From Corynespora cassiicola (Eukaryota > Ascomycota > Dothideomycetes > Pleosporales > Corynesporascaceae), in contig JAEUWY010000008.1 of assembly GCA_022059125.1 (NCBI GenBank), positions 1,922,001 through 1,986,000 of the forward strand: DNA of 64,000 bases, in the 5' to 3' direction. Below, in pieces: positions 1 through 12,610 of the stretch. Within the stretch, counting starts at the first letter, position 1. Each line of letters begins with the position of its first letter. The translations under genes and the position numbers were made by a program. The notes beneath the pieces are model-generated. The model saw only the letters and a list, made by a program, of their open reading frames with translations, had not been told where the DNA came from and searched no databases.

Positions 1-3000
1 ATAGAGTTTTCTAAAAATTTCTGGGTTATTATAACTTATAGTAGCTTTATATAAGTTTTATTACTTTTCTATAATAGTTATTAAGCCTTTTCTATATAAT
101 CCGGCTTTTTTAATAAGCTGTCTGCAGAATTCAGCTTTCTTAAGTAATAAGTTATAATAAAATTATACTTTATAAGTTTTTTATATACTCTAATCTAGTA
201 GTAGTTAAGTATTTTTATTTCTATAAACTACTTAAAATTATTATAGTCCGTAAAAAGCTTAAATAGTATTTTTTAAAAGTAGTATTACTAATAGAACAGA
301 CTTTTATCTATTATAAGCAATTTTTTGTTATAGATATTATAATTATATTTAGCTTAGTCTATTTTTTTTAAAAAAAACTTAATAAGTTTTTATTAATTTT
401 TTCTGTTTTAGTCTAGACTTTTTTAGCTTATAATACTATAAATCGCGCCTTCTAAAGCGTCTACTTTAACTTTTATTAGTTTTTAAAAATTAAAATAAGC
501 TAAAATTAAAATTAAAAAAAAAGTATTCTTTATTTATATAAAAGCTTATTTTACTTTTTAATTAAAATTAACTTTTACGCTTTTTTTTTTTTAAGCGTAG
601 CCGCCTTTAGCCGCCTTTAGCCTTTTTTAAATTATTTTAGTTAATAGTAGAATAATACAGAAAAAGTTAGTAATAAACTTTTTATAGTAATTTATAAAAC
701 TAATAAATACTCTAATATTTTTTACTGTTTTTAGTATTAGCTAGTTTTAAATTATTTTAACCCTCTCTAAATTAACTTTAATCTTTTTTAAATACATTAT
801 ATATTTTAAATATTCTACCTGTTATATGTAGAATTTATATTTACTAAGTTTTATATATAATTTAGTCTGTTTTAGTTTTTCCAGAACTTCTCTAATATAA
901 CTTATATAAGCTTTTTCTGTGTTAGAATAGACCAGAATATTATTAAAATATATAATATACGTTATATTAACTAGCCCTGCTAGAGTTTAGTTAATATAGA
1001 ATTAAAAAACAGCAGAAGCGTTAGTTAGACTAAAAAGTATTATAAAACATTTAAAATAACAATATTTTATTCTAAAAGCTGTTTTCTATTTATCGCCCTT
1101 TTAAATATATATTTTATAGTATATTTTCTAGATATTCAGCTTCGTAAACTATTTTGCTTTTAATAATTTTTCTAAAAACTTAGCTATAAATAGTAATAAG
1201 TACTAGTTTTTAACTGTTATTTTATTTAAGTTTCTGTAATTAATATATAGTTATAAAATTTTATTTTATTTTTTTATAAAAAGAATAGGTGCTTTAGCTA
1301 AAAACTTTAACTATTATATCTATCTCTTTTAAAAATACTTTTTTATATATTTATAAAAATATTTTAGTTTAACTGTTAATATATTATAAAGCGGTTAGTA
1401 AAGTAGATTTATACTAAATTACAGTTTTATTATAAAATTTTAGTTACTATATATAGATAGTACTAATACTTTGTCAGACCTAGCTATATTTTTAAATTTT
1501 TAGTACTTTAGTTTTAGAATAAACGTTTTTAGTCTAAGCGTTAATATATTTTAAAATTAACTAATTAAACAGATGTAAACGTTTATATTAGAACTTAAAA
1601 ATATTTTTTTAAACTAATCTGCGTTTTTTATAGCTATTTTAGTATATTTTAAACTATTATAGCTTTTAATACTTTTAAAAAGCATCTTTTAGCTCTAAAA
1701 ATTTAATTTTAAATTAAACTAATTAATTTAAAGTAGTTTTAAGTATATTAGTAGTTTTTTAAAATTAGTAATTATAAACAGAATTTTATAAGTTTATATT
1801 TTGTTTTTTAAGTTTTTAATATGTATCTCCGCGACTATAAACTTATAAATAGTATAATTTAATTTATTTAAAAACAGTAAAATAATCTCTAGTATAGAAT
1901 AAATAACTAAATTCTGTTTCTTTACTACTGTTATTAAAATAATATTAAGCTATATTTTACTATCTACTATAGTATTTAGCTTCGTAAAACTTTCTATTTT
2001 TATTTTAAAAAAAAATAGCGTAGGTTTTTTAATATTTAGTATTTTTTTAAAAATTTTTAACTTTTTTACTTATATTAAGTTAATATAAGCTAAAAAATAG
2101 AAGTCTAATTTTTCTAGCTTTTAACATTTCTCTTCTTATTAAAAAAATAGGCTTTTTTTTTTACTTTATTTAAGTAATAAGGTGTAATATAACCCTGTTT
2201 CTTACAGGTATAGCACACTATATCTATTTTAAACTTTTTTTTATGCTTTTAAAGTATTTTAGCCCGTTATAAGTTATTTTTACTTTTTTTTTTTTTTTTT
2301 AGCTTAACTTTATAGAATTAGAACTTATTAGCGTATTAGATTCTTACTTATTTTTTTTTTAATTTTTTTTTATTTTACTTTTCTGTAACAGATCTCTGTA
2401 GATTCTATTTACTTTCTACTTTATTTATAGAAAATTTAAATAACTTTATTAGAGAAAGTATTATAATTTATATTAGACTTTTTTTAAAAGTGCTTTAGTA
2501 AATTTAACTACTATTTTATAAAAGTTTAATTTTTTTATTTTAATTTATAAAAATTAAAAGTAATTAAAAAAGTTTATTAAAAACTGTAAAAGCTTTTATT
2601 TATAGGCTTTAATAAAACTATAAGCAAATTATTTACGTTTCTCTACTATATCTAATATTTTTAGTATTTTTTTTTTTAAGTTTTACTATATAAAAGCTTA
2701 ATATAAGTTATTCTGGCGTATATATACCGCATATATTTTCTAAAAAAATTTTATATTCTTACTTATATATTATAGGCTAAATAAAATTTTTTATTTATCT
2801 GCTTTAAAATATTATAAATTTTTTATATAATAGTTTTTATTATCGCGGAGCTATTAGTTATAGTCTACTTTATTTCTTTTTTTATAATAATAAAATAGTT
2901 TAAAGTATAGTAAATTTGTCCGTTCTAGTACAGAATAGGCTATAGTAGTAATTTTTATATTATTTATAGCTTTATTAAAAGCTGTTACGTTGCTCTGCTT

Positions 3001-3584
3001 ATATCTATAATATAATTTAAATAGTTATTATAATTTTTTTTATTATTATTTATTTTTAAACTATTAGCGTAGTTTTTTTAATATTTTTAGTGTTTTAAGT
3101 TAAAACAGAATATTTATTTCTAATTCTGGTGATAATAAAATTTTATAATTTCTACTAAACTCTGCTAATCTAGTATTATTCTATTATTATTTATAGTTAT
3201 TTTTTTATTTCTAACTACTTTTTCTGCTACTACTGTAGTATAAAGTGCTAATTTTTATTTTTTTAATACTTTTAGAAATACTAAGTAGAGTTTATAAATC
3301 CGTATAGCTATTAGCTATAATAGTTTAATACTGTTTATTTTGTACTGTATAATAAGTAATTTAAATATTAGATATAAATCTAAAGTAAAGTATAAAAGTT
3401 ATAATAATACAAATAAACAGATAAAGAGAACTAAATTATATATTATTATATAGAAAAAAGAAATAAATTGCTGCTAAGACAGCTTACAGCGACTTAGAAA
3501 TATATACTATCGCGCTTATAATTAAGCTAATCTAGAACGCTCTATTATAGGCTATAATAGGTTATAATAAGACACAGCTTTACA
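1..3584 (-). mobile_element. Ty3/Gypsy chromovirus, RIP-degraded, left copy (cut by window edge)
   Basis: This is an inverted copy of the element at 3,948 onward; base 1 corresponds to about 8,560 in that copy. Its 5' end is at 3,584 and starts TGTAAAGCTGTGTC when read on the minus strand. Readable remnants are a Gag zinc knuckle at about 2,172-2,215 (CYTCKKQGYITPYY, with the His and last Cys changed to Tyr), a protease V-D-S core at 1,959-1,967 with its Asp intact, and the reverse transcriptase box at 939-950 where both catalytic Asp codons read Asn (YFNN). It lacks the MITE present in the other copy. The integrase part lies outside the window. Confidence 0.82.
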
Positions 3585-3947
3585 AATAGATATAAAAAAA
3601 GTAAAAACTTATTTTTATAACTTTTTACAGATTTCTTCTAAGAAATTATTTTTTTAATAGCTTATATAATCTTTTTAGCTTTAAAAAAGTACTAAATAAA
3701 AAGTTAAAAAAAAGTAAATTTAATAGCGTTATTATTTTTTTTCTAGCGTAATATTTTTATTTTTTAATTTTTTATAGTAAAGCTATATATAGTATATAGC
3801 TATAGTTTTTTTTTAAAAATAACTTTCTGTTCTAAAAAATTAATAAATTAAAAGTTTTTTTTTAAAAAAGTTTAATTATATTAGTAAGTTATAGATTACT
3901 AATTATAAAAAAAAATTTCTTTATTACGAATTATACTGTATACTAAT
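3585..3947. other. Spacer between head-to-head chromovirus copies
   Basis: About 363 bp of AT-rich sequence separates the two TGTA ends. I see no coding remnant, repeat or recognisable element in it. It could be old target sequence or a remnant of another repeat. Confidence 0.5.
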
Positions 3948-5289
3948 TGTAAGGCTGTGTCTTATCATAATCTATTATAGCCTATTATAGAGTGTTTTAG
4001 GTTAGCTTAGTTATAAGTATAATAGTATATATTTCTAAGTCGCTATAAGCTGTTTTAGCAGTAATTTTTTTTTTCTATATAATAATATATAATTTAGTTT
4101 TTTTTACCTGTTTATCCGTATTATTATAACTTTTATACTTTACTTTAAATTTATATTTAATATTCAAATTACTTATTACACAGTATAAAATAAACAGCGT
4201 TAAATTATTATAGCTAATAACTATATAAATTTATAAACTTTATTTAGTGCTTCTAAAAATACTAAAAAAATAAAAATTAGTATTTTATACTACAGTAGTA
4301 GTAGAGAGAGTAGTTAAAAATAAAAAAATAACTATAAATAATAATAAAATAATACTAGATTAGTAGAGCTTAGTAGAAATTACAAAACTTTATTATTGCT
4401 AGAACTAAAAATAAATACTCTGTTTTAATTTAAAATACTAAAAATATTAAAAAAACTGCGCTAATAGTTTAAAAATAAATAATAATAAAAAAAATTATAA
4501 TAACTATTTAAATTATACTGTAGATATAAGCAGAGCAACGTAACAGCTTTTAATAAAGCTATAAGTAATATAAAAATTATTATAATAGCTTATTCTGTAC
4601 TAGAACGGACGAATTTACTACGCTTTAAACTATTTTATTATTATAAAAAAAAATAGAATAAACTATAACTAATAGCTCCGCGATAATAAAAACTATTATA
4701 TAAAAAATTTATAATACTTTAAAGTAGATAAATAAGTTTTTTTATTTAGCTTATAATATATAAGTAAGAATATAAAAAAATTTTAGAAAATATATACGGT
4801 ATATATACGCTGAAATAACTTATATTAAGCTTTTATATAGTAAAATTTAAAAAAAAAATACTAAAAGTATTAGATATAGTAAAGAAATATAAGTAATTTA
4901 CTTATAACTTTATTAAAGTTTATAAATAAAAGCTTTTATAATTTTTAACAGACTTTTTTAATTATTTTTAGCTTTTATAAATTAAAATAAAAAAATTAAA
5001 CTTTTATAAAATAGTAGTTAAATTTACTAAAGTATTTTTAGAGAAAGTCTAACGTAAATTATAATACTTTTTTTAATAAAATTATTTAAATTTTTTATAA
5101 ATAGAGTAGAAAGTAAATAGAATTTATAAAAATCTGTTGTAAAAAAGTAAAAAAAAAATTTAAAAAAATAAGTAAAAATTTAATATACTAATAAGCTCTA
5201 ATTCTACAAAATTAAATTTAAAAAAAAAAAAGTAAAAATAACTTATAACGGGCTAAAATACTTTAAAAATATAAAAAAAGTCTAAAATA

Positions 5290-8200
5290 GATATAGTGTA
5301 CTATATCTATAAAAAACAGAGTTGTATTATATTTTATTACTTAAATAAAGTAAAAAAAAAAACTTACTTTTTTAATAAAAAAAAAGCTAAAAGCTAAAAA
5401 AATTAGACTTCTACTTTTTAACTTATATTAATTAAATATAAGTAAAAAAATGAAAGAATTTTAAAAAAATACTAAATATTAAAAAATTTATACTATTTTT
5501 TTTTAAAGTAGAGATAAAAAGTTTTATAAAGCTAGATACTATAGTAAATAGTAGAGTATAGTTTAATATTATTTTAGTAATAGTAGCGAAAGAACAGAAT
5601 TTAATTATTTATTCTATACTAAAAATTATTTTACTATTTTTAAATAAATTAGATTATACTATTTATAAGTTTATAGTTATAAAAATATATATTAAAAATT
5701 TAAAAAGCAGAGTACAGATTTATAGAATTCTGTTTATAGTTACTAATTTTAAAAAACTACTAATATACTTAAAACTATTTTAAATTAATTAGTTTAATTT
5801 AAAATTAAATTTTTAGAGCTGAAAGATGCTTTTTAAAAATATTAAAAACTATAGTAGTTTAGAATATACTAAAGTAGCTATAAAAAATATAAATTAGTTT
5901 AAAAAAATACTTTTAAGTTCTAATATAGATATTTATATTTATTTAATTAGTTAATTTAAAAATACGTTAGCGCCTAGACTAAAAACGCTTATTTTAAAGC
6001 TAAAATACTAAAAATTTAAAAATATAGCTAAATCTAATAAAGTATTAGTACTATATATATAACGTAACTAAAATTTTATAATAGAGCTGTAATTTAGTAC
6101 AACTTTACTTTATTAACTATTTTATAATATATTAACAGTTAAACTAAAATATTTTTATAAATATATAAAAAAAGTATTTTTAAAAAAAGTAGATATAACA
6201 GTTAAAATCTCTAGCTAAAGTACTTATTTTTTTTCTAAAAAAAAAATAGAACTTTGCGACTATATATTAATTATAAAAATTTAAATAAAATAATAGTTAA
6301 AAACTAGCACTTGTTACTACTTATAGCTAAATTTTTAAAAAAATTATTAAAAATAAAATAGTTTATAAAGTTAGATATTTAAAAAGTGTACTACAGAATA
6401 CGTATTTAAAAAAATAATAAATAAAAAATAGCTTTTAGAATAAAATATAGTTATTTTAAATATTTTATAATACTTTTTAGCTTAACTAATACTTCTACTA
6501 TTTTTTAATTTTATATTAACTAAACTTTAGCAGAGCTAGTTAATATAATATATATTATATATTTAGATAATATTTTAGTTTATTTTAATACAGAAAAAGC
6601 TTATATAAATTATATTAAAGAAGTTTTAAAAAAACTAAAGCAGATTAAATTATATATAAAATTTAGTAAATATAAATTTTATATATAACAGGTAGAATAT
6701 TTAAGATATATAGTATATCTAAAAAAATTAAAGTTAATTTAAAAAAAGTTAAAATAATTTAAAACTAGCTAATACTAAAAACAGTAAAAATTTTTAAAGT
6801 ATTTATTAGTTTTATAAATTAATATAGAAAGTTTATTACTAACTTCTTTTATATTACTTTACTATTAACTAAAATAACTTAAAAAAAGCTAAATGCGGCT
6901 AGAGGCGGCTACGCTTAAAAAAAATTTTTAATTTTAATTTAAAAGTAAAATAAGCTTTTATATAAATAAAAAATGCTTTTTTTTTAATTTTAATTTTAGC
7001 CTACTTTAATTTTTAAAAATTAATAAAAGTTAAAGTAAACGCTTTAAAAAACGCGATTTATAATATTATAAGCTAAAAAAATCTAAACTAGAACAGAAAG
7101 AACTAATAAAGACCTATTAGATTTTTTTAAAAAAAATAGACTAAACCAAATATAATTATAATATCTATAACGTAAACTATAAGCGAGCGACGCATATAAG
7201 CGAGCGACGCACTTAATACCAAGCATTTATATAAAATTTTAAAGCTAAATAACTTTTTAAATATAATAGCTATTAAAATAAAAAATTTAATATTTATAAA
7301 GCTAAAATATATAAATTTTTATAAATATAAAATTTTTATTTATAAATTTATTAATAAAAAAATTATTTAGTTCTAAAGTTTATATAAAGTAGTATTAGTT
7401 TAGTTAATATAATAGCTTTAAAATAGCTATAATAAATTATAATATTTTTTTATAAGCTAAATAAATATATATTAGTATATTAAATTTATTATTATAGTAT
7501 ACAGTGCTTTTTATAGTATAGTATATTTAATTTATTTTAATATATTACTTAAAACAGTTTATATAATTAAACTTTTAAATAATAGTAGTTTTTTAAATAT
7601 TTTTAAGCTTATTATAAACTAAATACTATAAAATATTATTAAAAATAAAATATTTTATAAAAATAAATACTAAAATTAAGTATTAAAGTAAAAATATAAT
7701 TTTAGTACTATATATTTACTTATATAAAATACTAATTTTAACTTTTTTTTTAAAAAAAAATTACTAAAAATAGTTTTTAATATAAAATATATTAAGTTAA
7801 AAGTTTTTTAAAAAGTTTTAATTTAAATATATAGTATATAAATTTAAAAAATAATTTTTTTAGTATTATTAGAATAAACTAAATAAACTATACTAAAATA
7901 AGCACTATATACTATAATAATAAATTAAATTTATTAATAAATACGTATTTTATTTATTAAAAAAAAGTATAATTTATTATAGCTATTTTAAAGTTATTAT
8001 ATTAACTAAACTTATACTACTTTATATAAACTTTAAAACTTAATAACTTTTTTATTAATAAATTTATAAATAAAATTTCTATATTAATAAAAAGTTATAT
8101 ATTTTAGCTTTATAAATATTAAATTTATATTTTAATAACTATTACAATTAAAAAGCTATTTAGCTTTAAAGTTTTATATAAATGCTTGGCATTAAGTGCG

Positions 8201-10075
8201 TTGCTCGCTTGTATGCGTCGCTCGCTTGTAGTTTACGTTAATAAAAAATTACTTATAATAAATAAAAGTTTATTTTATTAGTAATACTATTTTTAAAAAA
8301 CGCTATTTAAGCTTTTTACAAACTACAATAACTTTAAATAGTTTATAAAAATAAAAACACTTAACTACTACTAAATTAAAGTATACAAAAAATTTATAAA
8401 ATATAATTTTATTATAATTTATTATTTAAAAAAGCTAAACTCTGCGGACAGTTTATTAAAAAAACTAGATTATATAAAAAAAGCTTTATAACTATTACAG
8501 AAGAGTAATAAAGCCTATATAGAGCTACTATAAGCTATAATAACCCGGAAATTTTTATAAAATTTTATAATACTAGTAATAATTATAAAATTATTTAGAA
8601 AGTATATAGATAGTACTAGAATACTTTAAGTAAAATATTAGAAGCTTCCGAGATTCTGTATTAGAAAAAAACTACCTAAAAAAAAAAATAGAAAAAAAAG
8701 TTTAGAAAAAAAAATTTCAATTTTAGATTTTTACAGTAAAAACAGTGAAAAAAATAAATAAAAAACTTTTTTAAAAAGAGAAAAAAAATAACTTTTTATT
8801 TCTACTTTAAAATAATATTAAATAACTAACTAGTTAAAATTATAACTAAGTATAAATTAGAAAAAAACTAAAGTATTTTAAAAATACTATAATAGCTTAA
8901 TAGTAGATTACTTTAAAGTAAAAAAAACACTAGAAAAAACTAAATATAAGTACTATTAAAAAAAGATTAAAAAAAAAATATAAAAGTGTACTGTAATAAC
9001 TATTTAAAATATAAAAAATTAGTTACAGCTAAATACTGCTTTTATAGTCTATTAAAATTTTTTTTAGCTTTTAATAAGCTGTAGTTAGATATTATAATAA
9101 ATTTTATTACTAAATTTTTTTTATTAAAATACTTTAGCTAAGTATATAACTTAATACTAATAGTAGTAAACTAATTAATAAAAATAGTTTATTATATATT
9201 AGCTAAAGCGAATTAAACTGCTTAAAACTTAGCTTAAATTTAAATAAAAAAAATAATTTAACTTTATAAAACTTTAAAAAATATTATTTTAAATTAAAAA
9301 CTTTTTATAAATTCTAAGTATTAAAATAGTTTTTATTACTACTTAAATATTTTAAAAATTTTATTTTTTATTTATTATTCTAAAATAGATAAATAAATAG
9401 AAAAACAGAATTAGACTTTAGAACAGTATTTTAAATACTATTATTACCTAAAATAAAATAATTAAATAATTTAATTACTAATTATAGAATTTGCGTATAA
9501 TAACAGCGTATATATAATTATTATAACTATACTATTTTAAGTATACTATAGAGTAGACTTAAAAGTGCTAAACTAGCCTAGAATACTTTTAAATAGCAGA
9601 AAATTATATCTAGAAAATAATTTAGTAGTAAAAGTACTTACTTTATAAGTAGAATATTACTAAAAAATTAAAGTAATAAATAAATATTAAAAAAATACTT
9701 TAATAAAAAAAAAGTATATTTTTTTAGTAATAAAGAATAAAGTACTTATATTAAACAGATATATACACTTAATAAAACTAAAAAAAAGCTAAATTAAAAA
9801 TATATAGAACTAAAAACTATTATAGTTTAGATTAGGCTAAATATATATAAAGTAGATTTATTTAAACTATAAAGCATCTACTTAGTTTTTTATATATTAC
9901 TATTAAAAAAATATACTAAAAAAAATATAACTTTAAAGCGAACTACTAGTAGATATATTACGTATAATAAGTAATAATATCTATTTTATTAAAAAAATAC
10001 TAAATTAGAGAGAATTTTTAGTTAGTATCTAGAAATATTTAGTAAAATAAAAAAATTACTTTAAAATTTTTTTTT
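5290..10075 (+). pseudogene. Gag-pol remnant of the right chromovirus copy
   Basis: Reading through stops I can see these parts. A Gag zinc knuckle lies at 5,299-5,340, with its Cys codons now Tyr. The protease V-D-S core at 5,544-5,552 has its catalytic Asp changed to Asn. The reverse transcriptase box at 6,560-6,571 reads YLDN instead of YLDD and is followed by ILVY. The integrase zinc-finger part (CNNY...AKYC) starts at about 8,989. The three integrase acidic positions fall at codons 9,100-9,102 (Asn), 9,292-9,294 (Asn) and 9,400-9,402 (Glu). The last two have exactly 35 residues between them, the DD35E spacing of retroviral-type integrases. A chromodomain piece (LVK-stop-KNY) is at 10,039-10,059, its Trp codon now a stop. 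No function can remain. Confidence 0.82.
7170..8238. mobile_element. MITE with ~365-bp terminal inverted repeats, TA target duplication
   Basis: The element begins ACGTAAACTATAAGCGAGCG and ends with the inverted complement, flanked by TA at 7,168-7,169 and 8,239-8,240. The inverted arms run about 7,170-7,535 and 7,875-8,238; the roughly 340-bp centre has no coding remnant. The left chromovirus copy keeps the unoccupied site (TA at 329-330), which fixes the borders. The outer 45 bp match the ends of the Fot1-like element at 14,937-16,780 (shared core ATAAGCGAGCGRCGCAT), so this is most likely a non-autonomous derivative moved by that transposase family. The CpA-to-TpA change in one arm (CATATAAG against CATACAAG in the other) shows mutation after insertion. 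Confidence 0.88.
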
Positions 10076-10160
10076 TTTAAAAATTTAGACTAAATATAAG
10101 TGCTAGCGTAATTAATAACTTTTAAAAACAAAAAAGTATCTAAAGCTAATAAAAAAAAAA

Positions 10161-12608
10161 AGCTACTTTATAACGAATTTTATCTGTATAAAATTTAAAT
10201 TTACTTTTTAGTATTGCGCACGTGACTTTAACTTCTAACTAAACTTTAATTTTAACTTCTAATCTAACTCTAACTTAAATCTAAATATTTAGTTATTTAA
10301 ATTTTTTATTTTTTTATAACTAAAACAGTACTAGGCTGAACTAGAAATAAAAAGTTTTTAAAAAAAATATAAAAAAACGTAATATTTCTAGATAGTTCTA
10401 TAGTTTAGAAATATTTTTTTATATAAAATTTATAGGTTCTAATTTGTAATTATTTTTTAGTTCTATAAATTTTTATTTTAAGTAGTATTTAAGCTGTATT
10501 AGAAATAAGTCGCTCTATATTTTTATATTATATTTTTAAATTTTTTTTACTAGTAACAGCTTAAAAATATTACTTTTTTATTTATTATAAAAAAAAGTAT
10601 AACTAGATAGTATATGTATTAGATTAGATCTGTTCTAAATTACTATATACGTTTTTAACTTTTAGTAAAATTAAAATTTTTTAAATTTTTTAATAACTAA
10701 AGCTTTTAAATTTAAAACTTTTATTTTTATATAAATTAGATTATTTTTAAAAAAAAACGCGTTATACGCTAAAGTAAAAACTAAATAACTACTAAAAATT
10801 TACTAAAATTAATTTTAACTATTAATATTTAGTACTATTTATTTTTTAAATATTTTTATATAAAAAATTATTTAAAAATTAAGCTAGCTATGAAAACAGC
10901 TCTAACTTTCTAATAATAATTTAGAATTTACTAAATTTTTATACTAATTTAATAACAACGATTTTTATTTTATACTAATAAAAGTAAAAATTTTATAGTT
11001 ATAAGCTAAAATACTAAAACTTGAAGCCGCTGCTGCAAACTTTTTTTTTAAAATAAAAAATAGCTAAAACTGTTACTATTAACTCGCATCTAATAACTAT
11101 TTAAATTATTTTTAATTTTAGTTTAAATAAAGTTATTTAAGTAAATTTTTAAAATTAAGTTTTTTAGTAACAGAAAAACCGTTACTTTTTTATAATAGCT
11201 AGCCTCTATTTAAAATTATTTTAATATTAATTAAAACTACTATTTTACTAAGCGAGCTTGTATAATAGAAGTTTAAAAATATATATTAAAACTAGCTTAA
11301 AAATACTTAAAGCTTTATTATTTAGTTAATAATTTTTAAAAATAATTTTTTAACGCAGAGAAAATATTTAATTTTTTAAAATTATATTTTATTTTAGAAA
11401 ATAAAAAAATAAAAAATTAAGTAGTTTTCTACTAGCTGCAGATAGAATTAAAAAAACTTTTTTTTATTTTTAAAATTTAATTTTTATCTACTACTATTAA
11501 AAATGAAGTATAAAAAAAAATAGTTTTTTTACTTATAAAAAAAAATAACTTTAGCTCTGTAAGTTTTAAATTTTAAATTTAAATTTTTATAAAATAACTT
11601 TTTTAATAATATAGTAAAATTTTTTTTTTATAATATAAAGCGCTAAAGTACTTCTGTATCTGCTATAAACTAAAATAAAAAAAGTAATTCTAGCTCTATT
11701 TTATATAAAGTTTTAAAAAACTAAAAGCTAACTAGCTTATTTACTATATCTATATAAAAAAAAAAATTATTTACTAGCGTACTATCTGTGTAAAGTTATA
11801 ATTACTATACTAACATAAAATTAGTAAGCTATTTAAAACAGCTCTAGCTGTAAAAAAAAACTGCTATAATTATAGTAAGTAAAGCTATTTTATACGTAAC
11901 TGTAATTTTTTATAAATAAACTAAATTTTTATTAAAAATAATTTATAAAACTAATTTAAAAATATAATTAATTTTAATAAACTAAATTTAGTCTAACTAA
12001 AAAATAAAAATGTTTAAAAAAAATTTCTGTTTAAGGTTATAGTAAGTATAATTTATTTAATATAAACTTATTAAACTTATTAAAAAGCTATTATTTTTAA
12101 ATACTTTCTGTTTTTTATTCTAACAGACTTAAAATTTATTTATATTTTTTTATTAATACTAGCGCACAAAGATTTTTATTTATTAATACTTTTATTATAA
12201 TATTTTTAATTTATATTTTTTAGATATTTATTTTAAAACTACTCTACAAAGTTAAAATATAAAAATTCTAAAATTTAATTAAATTTTCAGCTATTTATTA
12301 TATTTATTTTCATTTTCGCCTAAATAAACATACTATTTTAAATTATTTTTTTATTATTTTTAACTTAAAATTCTAGAACTATATTATTAGTTTAAAATAA
12401 ATAAAAAAGTTTAAGCTTAAACTAAATACAGAACACAACTAGATTATATAGCTAGCTTAATATATTTTTTTTTATATACCTACTTTACTTATTCTCTAAC
12501 GCCTATATTTTTTTATAACTAGCTAAAAAATAAAGTAAAATATTTTTTATAGAAATATATTATAGAAAAAAAAATACGTAAGAAACTAGAAAAGTTTAAA
12601 AATTTATC
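10161..12608. other. AT-rich DNA without an assignable element
   Basis: I tried all frames by eye over parts of this stretch and recognised no transposase, polymerase or host gene. It is RIP-like in composition and probably repeat-derived. Its right edge is interrupted by the Tc1-type element at 12,611. Sequence next to that insertion weakly resembles the segment around 16,200, so part of it may belong to an older Fot1-like copy. Confidence 0.5.
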
Positions 12609-12610
12609 TA

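Larger units (their letters stand above)
3948..10160 (+). mobile_element. Ty3/Gypsy chromovirus, RIP-degraded, right copy
   Basis: The 5' end starts TGTAAGGCTGTGTC at 3,948, the usual TG start of an LTR. The domain order Gag knuckle, protease, reverse transcriptase, RNase H region, integrase, chromodomain is that of Ty3/Gypsy chromoviruses. The element ends near an A-rich tract at about 10,145-10,160. I could not find a matching 3' LTR, so the end is approximate and the copy may be truncated. A 1,069-bp MITE (7,170-8,238) interrupts it between reverse transcriptase and integrase; without it the body is about 5.1 kb. Confidence 0.82.

Noticed and set aside
7170..8238. Possible CRISPR-like or replication-origin reading of the GCGAGCG repeats
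   Set aside because: They are only two blocks at each end of an inverted-repeat transposon, with TA duplication; there is no spacer array.
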